Shown one piece after another: positions 6,534 to 11,572 of a stretch of DNA of 13,292 bases. The notes below the pieces were generated by a model. It made no database searches, had not been told where the DNA came from, and saw only the letters and a list, made by a program, of their open reading frames with translations. Within the stretch, counting starts at the first letter, position 1, and the number at the start of each line of letters is the position of its first letter. The stretch covers positions 1-13,292 of the forward strand of contig JBECKW010000277.1 of assembly GCA_040235505.1 (NCBI GenBank). Reading direction: 5' to 3'. The position numbers and the translations under genes are program-made. This DNA is from JBECKW01 sp040235505. GTDB taxonomy: Bacteria; Desulfobacterota; Desulfobacteria; Desulfobacterales; JAFDDL01.

Positions 6534-8123
6534 TTATTGCCGGCTTCCAGCCCGGCGAATTTCCACTTTCCCGTCCAGATACGACTTCACCACTCCAATT
6601 GGAACTTCCCTGCGATGAAAAATACCGGCCGCCAGGGCTGCATCGGCCCGGGTGTCCGTAAAAACTTCCAGAAAATGCGCTTCGCTCCCGGCACCGCTGG
6701 AGGCGATCACCGGAATGGTTACAGCACTTTTTACCATGTTAATCAGTTCGAGGTCAAATCCGATGCCGGTTCCATCCCGGTCGATACAGTTGAGCAGGAT
6801 CTCCCCCGCTCCGAGGTCCTCACAGGCCTTTGCCAGGGTGGCCGCATCCACCTCCCGGCCCTCACGACCGCCCCGGATGGTACACTGGTACCAGCACCAT
6901 TTCTCGCCCTTCGGACCCGGCATCTTCGTTTCAATCACACGGTGCGGCACCGAATCGGGATCTTCCACGTACACCCGCCGGGGATCGATGGATATCACCA
7001 CTGCCTGATTCCCGTAAACCCTCGATATTTCCTCAATTGCGCTTTTCCCGGTCTTCCGGCCTCCGGCCTTGAGATATTCCTCCACGATCAGCACGGCATC
7101 GGAGCCGATGGAAATCTTATCGGCACCGGATCGAAAATATTCAGCCGCCACCTGCAACGCCGTGTATTTCCGACCGTCCTTATCGGTAAAATCCCGAATG
7201 CCGCCACCGATGGTCAGCGGCACGAACACATGGGTGGATGTCTGCCTTAACACCTCCAGCATGGGCATGTCCTCGAGGGGGAACTCCCGAAAGGCGGTGA
7301 TATTGAGAAAGGTGACCTCGTCGGCACCCTGCTCATAGTAACTTCCGGCCAGTTCCACGGGTTTCCCGAGGTTCCGCACCGTTCCCTTCTCCCGGACATC
7401 GTACTGGTCTCCCTTGGTGACCACCAGATCCCCCTGGTCGTTGGAGCGAACATCCAGGCAGGCGATAATGCGCTTTGCCAGCCGGGTAGGTTCTGAAATC
7501 ACCTCCGGCAGGCGTTCGGGGGCATCGACATCCAGGAAATTCTTCAGCACCCTCAGGCCCGCCGCACCACTTTTTTCCGGGTGAAACTGGGTGGCGATCA
7601 TATTCCCCTTCTGGACGCTGCTTACAAACTGCTGCCCGTAATCGGTGGTGGTCAGTACCGTCGAATCCTCCGCAGGCGCCACGTAATAGGAATGCACGAA
7701 ATAAAATTTCTCATCCCCTCGAAGCCCGTTAAAAAGCCGCGAGGGTTTCCGGAACGTGAGGCCGTTCCAACCGATATGGGGGACCGCCAGGTCCACGGTA
7801 AACCGCTTCACGGTCCCCGGAATGATCCCCAGGCCCGCTACTCCCGGAGCCTCCTCGCTTCCCTCAAAAAGCGCCTGAAGACCCAGGCAGATCCCGAGAA
7901 ACGGCCGGTCCGACCGCAAATACTCCCGTAGAGGCCCGGCAAACCCCTTCTCGTTCAATATCTGCATCATGTTGCCGAAGGCGCCGACACCGGGGAACAC
8001 CAATTTCCCGGCCGCCGAAATATCCAGCGCCGAGGAAGCCACCTTGACCTTCTCTCCCAGGCTTTCGATGGCATTGATGACGCTTCGAACATTCCCGGCG
8101 CCGTAATCAAGTAAAGTAATCAT
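6534..8123 (-). CDS. hisHF: Bifunctional imidazole glycerol phosphate synthase (HisH glutaminase + HisF cyclase), eukaryotic HIS7-type fusion
   Basis: Histidine biosynthesis: the HisH half releases ammonia from glutamine, and the HisF half uses it to close the imidazole ring, giving IGP and AICAR. In 529 residues, 1 to about 200 are the class I glutamine amidotransferase with nucleophile Cys79 (GICLG) and the His181/Glu183 pair (HPEKSG). From about 215 the HisF barrel starts: ACLDVR with Asp223, TIGGGIRD at 304-311, and CIDRDGTG with Asp448; the two Asp match the cyclase acid/base residues. HisF is extended, carrying NDQGDLVVTKGDQYDVREK and PGPKGEKWCWYQCTIRGGRE blocks that I recall from yeast and plant HIS7 but not from short bacterial HisF. 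Length is close to yeast HIS7 (about 550). No other his genes are nearby. The Shine-Dalgarno site before the ATG at 8123 is weak. Function is secure; the evolutionary origin is inference. Confidence 0.95.
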   Translation of the reverse strand: MITLLDYGAGNVRSVINAIESLGEKVKVASSALDISAAGKLVFPGVGAFGNMMQILNEKGFAGPLREYLRSDRPFLGICLGLQALFEGSEEAPGVAGLGIIPGTVKRFTVDLAVPHIGWNGLTFRKPSRLFNGLRGDEKFYFVHSYYVAPAEDSTVLTTTDYGQQFVSSVQKGNMIATQFHPEKSGAAGLRVLKNFLDVDAPERLPEVISEPTRLAKRIIACLDVRSNDQGDLVVTKGDQYDVREKGTVRNLGKPVELAGSYYEQGADEVTFLNITAFREFPLEDMPMLEVLRQTSTHVFVPLTIGGGIRDFTDKDGRKYTALQVAAEYFRSGADKISIGSDAVLIVEEYLKAGGRKTGKSAIEEISRVYGNQAVVISIDPRRVYVEDPDSVPHRVIETKMPGPKGEKWCWYQCTIRGGREGREVDAATLAKACEDLGAGEILLNCIDRDGTGIGFDLELINMVKSAVTIPVIASSGAGSEAHFLEVFTDTRADAALAAGIFHRREVPIGVVKSYLDGKVEIRRAGSRQ

Positions 8124-8150
8124 TCTGATCTCTGGAATCCGTTTTGAATC

Positions 8151-8179
8151 TTAATACTGATAAACTCGAAGCCGACCAA
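8151..8179 (-). promoter_or_regulatory. Candidate sigma-70-like promoter for hisHF
   Basis: On the minus strand TTGGTC (8179-8174) and TATTAA (8156-8151) are 17 bases apart and lie about 30 to 55 bases before the hisHF start codon. Both boxes match the consensus only partly, so this is a weak call made on spacing and position. Confidence 0.3.
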
Positions 8180-8284
8180 TTATTGCCAATTCCAACTGAA
8201 CCTCAAACTCCATTTCGTTCTTATCTTACTCCCGGTTTCAATACAAGCGCGGCCAGGCAGCACAGTTGAAAAAGCGTTTAAATA

Positions 8285-8397
8285 TTACCACCACGAAGGA
8301 TTCTGTTTAATACCCCCTTGAGGGATACACGAAGAGCACAAAGTTAACCACCATGTCCTTTTGTATTTCTTCGTGCTCTTCGTGTCCTTGGTGGTAA
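8285..8397. repeat. Composite inverted repeat built of 9-bp CACGAAGAG-like units
   Basis: The outer arms TTACCACC (8285-8292) and GGTGGTAA (8390-8397) are perfect complements. The inner arms ACACGAAGAGCACAAAG (8327-8343) and CTTCGTGCTCTTCGTGT (8369-8385) pair at 16 of 17 positions. Read on the minus strand, the right arm shows a 9-bp period (ACCACCAAG, GACACGAAG, AGCACGAAG). There is no open reading frame, so it may be a small palindromic (REP- or MITE-like) element. A role in transcription end or mRNA protection is possible, since it sits after the SprT-like gene. Confidence 0.65.
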
Positions 8398-8455
8398 ATC
8401 ATGTTTTTATATCGTACTGAAATATAAACACGGATGGAGGCAAAAAGTTACCTGT

Positions 8456-9562
8456 CTATCCACCGGAAATCAGCCATCCCGGCGATCCCGTCTCCCGGAT
8501 GCCCTTTGCAATCACCAGATTCTCTCCTGCGGCGATCCCGGCCCTAGTGGCCTCGGGGTCCGCTTCGGCCCCCTGCCTGCGGAAGGATCTGATATGCGGA
8601 TACTTGAACTTGAGGTAGCTTCCAAGCTGCGGATCTTTCAGGGGGACCAGTGCCCCTCCGACTGATTTTTCAGGCTTCTTTTTCTTAGCGGTTAGTTTTT
8701 TCCGAAACCCATCCAGGACCCCCAGCGCGAAATCGACCTTCCGTCGCCCGCCGCCTCCGCCCTGAAAGACACGCCACTGTCTTTCGATATAATGTGTTAT
8801 ATAATCAAAAACATAAGACGCCATCTCGACGTTTTCGCTTGTACCGCTCACTTCCAGAACCCGCCCCATTTTGCCCCTTTCCATCACGTAAGCCGGTACC
8901 CAGACGCCCTGGACGAAATAAAAGTCCTGGATCAGGTTGGCCAGGGTGTACCGGTCCCGGGGATGGCGAAGCGCCGGAGATCCCACCAGAGCGCTGACAA
9001 ACCGACGTTTCCGGTCCAACGCCAGAAGATCGATATTGTGCCGGGCGATCAGTTCGTGGGCCTTGAGCATGGCGGCCTCCGCCTCGTGGGGGTTCGGGCT
9101 TTCGGCGAGGGCTAAAAGCTTCTTTATTTTAAGGAGAATCCCATCTGAAGCATCGGAGCCGGGAACATCTTCGACCCGGTCGTATTTCCCGGTGGCATCC
9201 TGGGAAATCCGAAGCATCCCGCAGGCTTTTCGAAACGCATCGCCATGAGCCGGCTCCCGAAAAGCACCCAGCACCTCGTGGGCCAGTTGATGTGCCATTT
9301 CATGGTGCAGCACGTCCCGGACCGCCTGCCAGGGATGATTCATGACAAATGAACGGCTCAGACCGATCTGCCTTCTTTCGGGGTCCCATTCCCCCAGCCG
9401 ACGCTCCATGTCCCGAAGGCTGAACAGGGGTTTTCGCATCGACTTCCGGTGCTCCTCCGGAAGCCACCACAACGCCACTTCCCACTCGCAGGAAAGACCG
9501 TGAAGAATTCGCCTTTCAAGCAGTTGCCGAAGCACATCGGTATTGTTCCCACTGGTTCTCAT
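8456..9562 (-). CDS. SprT-like zinc metallopeptidase domain fused to DUF2786
   Basis: Residues 1 to about 125 of 368 resemble the SprT-like zincin fold: HEMAH at 87-91 gives the HExxH zinc site with Glu88 catalytic, and His106 in PAHGDAF is the likely third ligand. Residues about 140-180 (ILLKIKKLLALAESPNPHEA at 142-161, then LKAHELIARHNID) are a clear DUF2786 signature. Residues about 200-290 look like the domain that usually follows DUF2786. The C-terminal part holds a lysine-rich stretch (KKLTAKKKKPEK) and no recognised domain. There is no signal peptide, so it is probably cytoplasmic. SprT/Spartan relatives act on DNA-bound proteins; that role here is only suggested by the fold. No good ribosome site precedes the ATG at 9562, so the start is uncertain. 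It lies 35 bp after the OsmC-like gene on the same strand and may be co-transcribed with it. Confidence 0.8.
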   Translation of the reverse strand: MRTSGNNTDVLRQLLERRILHGLSCEWEVALWWLPEEHRKSMRKPLFSLRDMERRLGEWDPERRQIGLSRSFVMNHPWQAVRDVLHHEMAHQLAHEVLGAFREPAHGDAFRKACGMLRISQDATGKYDRVEDVPGSDASDGILLKIKKLLALAESPNPHEAEAAMLKAHELIARHNIDLLALDRKRRFVSALVGSPALRHPRDRYTLANLIQDFYFVQGVWVPAYVMERGKMGRVLEVSGTSENVEMASYVFDYITHYIERQWRVFQGGGGGRRKVDFALGVLDGFRKKLTAKKKKPEKSVGGALVPLKDPQLGSYLKFKYPHIRSFRRQGAEADPEATRAGIAAGENLVIAKGIRETGSPGWLISGG

Positions 9563-9597
9563 AGCAGCCGCACCATATCAGGTTTTCCCATTCTTTT

Positions 9598-10014
9598 TCA
9601 ATTTCCATCCAACGGCAGAATTTCGAAATCCGTCGTAATATCGGCCACGCCCCTTATGGTTGCTGCAACCGAGCAATATTTTTTCTGCGACAAATCGATG
9701 GCCTGGGAAAGCGCCTTTTCGGTCACCTCCTTTCCGGAAACCCTGAACAAGAGGTGAATTTTCCGGTAAGCCCACGGCGGATCGGGGTCCTGCTCCCCGG
9801 TGGCAATGATCTCAAGGCTCGCCAGGGGTTTTCGTTTCTTTTTCATGATATCGACCACATCCACTCCCGTACAGGCCGACAGGGCAATCAGCAGCATCTG
9901 CGACGGGCTCACCCCGTCGGTATCGGCATCGCCCGAGATCAGGACCGGCTGCCCATGGCCGTCTGTCCCCACAAATTGCCTTTTTGTAATGTACCGCACC
10001 GTTGTCACCGGCAT
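9598..10014 (-). CDS. OsmC/Ohr-family protein
   Basis: The 138 residues match the OsmC family of small cytoplasmic thiol peroxidases and related proteins. The two conserved cysteines are present: Cys48 in SPSQMLLIALSACTGVD (helix position) and Cys114 in LSQKKYCSVAATI. In active members they reduce organic hydroperoxides through a disulfide cycle. This one belongs to the shorter YhfA-like group by its DGVSPSQMLL pattern; whether it has peroxidase activity cannot be told from sequence. AAGGAGG ends four bases before the ATG at 10014, a strong ribosome site; another ATG four bases upstream is in a different frame. It is first in a possible two-gene unit with the SprT-like gene, and lies divergent from the tRNA gene. 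Confidence 0.88.
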   Translation of the reverse strand: MPVTTVRYITKRQFVGTDGHGQPVLISGDADTDGVSPSQMLLIALSACTGVDVVDIMKKKRKPLASLEIIATGEQDPDPPWAYRKIHLLFRVSGKEVTEKALSQAIDLSQKKYCSVAATIRGVADITTDFEILPLDGN

Positions 10015-10056
10015 ACATCCTCCTTCAGAATTTCTCGGAATGGCCTAAAATACATG

Positions 10057-10085
10057 TTGACACCCCCCCCTCTTTTTGTTAGTTG
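10057..10085 (+). promoter_or_regulatory. Probable tRNA-Ala promoter
   Basis: A perfect -35 box TTGACA (10057-10062) is followed after 17 bases by TAGTTG (10080-10085), a poor -10 box about 15 bases before the mature tRNA. The spacer contains a run of eight C (10063-10070). The consensus -35 and the position support the call; the -10 is the weak point. Confidence 0.5.
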
Positions 10086-10100
10086 CACTTTTACCTTTTT

Positions 10101-10176
10101 GGGGCTGTAGCTCAGCTGGGAGAGCGCATGACTGGCAGTCATGAGGTCAGGGGTTCGATCCCCCTCAGCTCCACCA
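10101..10176 (+). tRNA. tRNA-Ala (anticodon GGC)
   Basis: A full 76-nt cloverleaf. The acceptor stem GGGGCTG (10101-10107) pairs with CAGCTCC (10166-10172) and contains the G3-U70 wobble that identifies alanine tRNAs. D-arm 10110-10125. Anticodon stem CATGA/TCATG with loop CTGGCAG and anticodon GGC at 10134-10136, reading GCC and GCU codons. The T-arm carries GGTTCGATCC. The 3' CCA is encoded (10174-10176). It stands alone between minus-strand genes. Confidence 0.97.
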
Positions 10177-10188
10177 AGAATAACAAAT

Positions 10189-10232
10189 AAAAACCGGGGA
10201 GTTAGCCAAACATAGCTCGCACCCGGTTTTTT
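10189..10232. terminator. Terminator after tRNA-Ala, usable from both sides
   Basis: AAAAACCGGG (10189-10198) pairs with CCCGGTTTTT (10222-10231) around a 23-base loop that has a further GAG/CTC pairing. Six T close it on the plus strand, 12 bases after the tRNA. On the minus strand a T-rich run also follows, so it may end the kinase transcript whose last gene stops at 10386. Confidence 0.8.
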
Positions 10233-10385
10233 GCATTCTGTGCCCGGAAACAGAGTTTAAAGCAAGTTTTAAGGACATGGGAAGGGACATTTTTTTAGAA
10301 GCTCCTAACTTTGGCAGGTTGTGGCGTTGGCCCGGTGGGGAAAACGGGGTTCGAAATTTTGAATTGTTTAATGAAGCTTTGGCCT

Positions 10386-11495
10386 TTAGACATGTTCCAT
10401 TATTGGAAGAACTAAAGTAAAAGTGCATCCTTTACCGAGTTCACTTTCAAGTTCCAACCTCCCTCCAAATGTCTTGGCAATATTATTAATGATATAAAGG
10501 CCCATTCCCATACCTTCCTTTTTAGTTGTATAAAAAGCCTCAAAGACAGACTTCTGATCTTCTTTTGCTATACCCGGCCCCGTGTCCTGAACAGAGATGT
10601 AGACCCAATGATCGTCTGATGTCCCTGCGATTATAATGTCACCACCTGCTTCTCCCATGGCCTGGCAAGCATTACGGATAAGATTAAAAAATATTTCTTC
10701 AAAATGGATGGCATTTCCTTCCACGCACGGCAGTTCGCTTTCCATTTGCTTGGTAATGGTGGTATTGATTAAGAGTTTCTTGAGCCCGTCTCGGGCCATT
10801 GCGATTGAATCGTCGACAACTTCGGAGAGGTCTACTTTTTCAACATAGCCGGGCTTGGCAAAATCATTGAGACGTTCGATGATCTCGGTTGAGCGTTTGC
10901 AGTATTCAACTGTTTTGCTCAAGCTTCGGTTTATATCTGGATCGTCAATTCCTTTTGTGCGCATCTTTAAAACAACAGATTCGACACCCATTGAAACTCC
11001 CATCAAGGTATTTCGGAGTTCATGCTCTACTCCTGCAGCGATTTCTGCAATAGTTATTAATTTTTCAGATTTGATCAGTGCCTGAGTCGCCACCTGCAGA
11101 TCCGCTTTCATCTGATAGTATTCGATTCCCTGTTTTATGATGGTTTCAATCTCGTCGATTGACAAATCCTTTCTTATATATCGATAGATATCCCCTTTGT
11201 TGATTCCGTCTATGGCGGCTTCAATATCGGAATATGCTGTTATTAATATTCTTATGATGTCCGGGTTTATTTCCTTTATCTTGTACAATAATTCTGTGCC
11301 GGTAACTTCAGGCATACGTTGATCGGAGATAATTATCGCAATATCTTCTTTGGTGACTACATCCATGGCTTCAGAAGCACTCGATGCTGAGATGAGGCTA
11401 TAATCCAGTTCAAAGGCAAAAATCAGGTTTTCCAGATTGTTAAGCTCATCATCGACCAATAGAATTTTATACTTTTTATAATCGATTTCTCTCAT
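10386..11495 (-). CDS. Hybrid signalling protein: receiver domain followed by histidine kinase
   Basis: The 369 residues hold an N-terminal receiver (about 9-125) and a kinase core. Receiver: acidic pair Asp15/Asp16, phospho-acceptor Asp58 in SDQRMPE, Thr86 and Lys109. A short coiled linker (about 125-145) leads to the dimerisation helix with GVEHELRNTL at 155-164 and phospho-histidine His158. The ATPase domain has the N-box NLIRNACQA at 271-279, DTGPGI at 304-309 and GMGMGLYI at 328-335. There are no membrane segments and no DNA-binding output, so it is a cytoplasmic relay protein. It lies 77 bp after the larger kinase on the same strand, so it probably takes part in the same pathway. Start: reading can also begin at TTG (11510) or ATG (11498). 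I chose ATG 11495 because the G8 tract upstream then sits at Shine-Dalgarno distance. Its base composition is lower in GC than the genes left of the tRNA. Confidence 0.9.
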   Translation of the reverse strand: MREIDYKKYKILLVDDELNNLENLIFAFELDYSLISASSASEAMDVVTKEDIAIIISDQRMPEVTGTELLYKIKEINPDIIRILITAYSDIEAAIDGINKGDIYRYIRKDLSIDEIETIIKQGIEYYQMKADLQVATQALIKSEKLITIAEIAAGVEHELRNTLMGVSMGVESVVLKMRTKGIDDPDINRSLSKTVEYCKRSTEIIERLNDFAKPGYVEKVDLSEVVDDSIAMARDGLKKLLINTTITKQMESELPCVEGNAIHFEEIFFNLIRNACQAMGEAGGDIIIAGTSDDHWVYISVQDTGPGIAKEDQKSVFEAFYTTKKEGMGMGLYIINNIAKTFGGRLELESELGKGCTFTLVLPIMEHV

Positions 11496-11529
11496 CATAG
11501 CCCCCCCCAATCTAGACTATGGATCATTA

Positions 11530-11541
11530 ATGACATGTCAT
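11530..11541. promoter_or_regulatory. 12-bp perfect palindrome before the receiver-kinase gene
   Basis: ATGACATGTCAT reads the same on both strands and lies in the 77-bp gap between the two kinase genes, about 35 bases before the start codon at 11495. It could be a dimeric regulator site or a weak hairpin. No second copy was noticed. Confidence 0.3.
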
Positions 11542-11572
11542 AAAACCTCTATGACTACCGCAGACGGACTGT

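Larger units (their letters stand above)
8124..8455. other. Intergenic region, 332 bp, no gene seen
   Basis: It separates the SprT-like gene (its 3' end at 8456) from the start of hisHF. No reading frame here looks coding. It holds a possible hisHF promoter next to 8123 and a composite inverted repeat at 8285-8397. The rest is AT-rich and shows nothing I can name. Confidence 0.6.

Noticed and set aside
8285..8397. CRISPR array, considered because of the repeated CACGAAG-like units.
   Set aside because: Units are 9 bp, contiguous and partly inverted, with no unique spacers and no cas gene nearby.
10343..10352. GGGGTTCGA shared with the tRNA T-arm, considered as a trace of an attachment site.
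   Set aside because: Only nine bases of a very common T-arm motif match; the flanks differ from the tRNA 3' end.
10277..10420. A 47-codon plus-strand frame (starts MGRDIFLEAPNFGRLW) after the tRNA terminator, overlapping the 3' end of the receiver-kinase gene.
   Set aside because: No ribosome site at a usable distance, no family I recognise, and its end overlaps a clear gene on the other strand. It could be a remnant, but nothing supports expression.
10165..10428. Minus-strand 87-codon frame.
   Set aside because: It overlaps the tRNA 3' end, the terminator and the end of the receiver-kinase gene, and its protein looks random.
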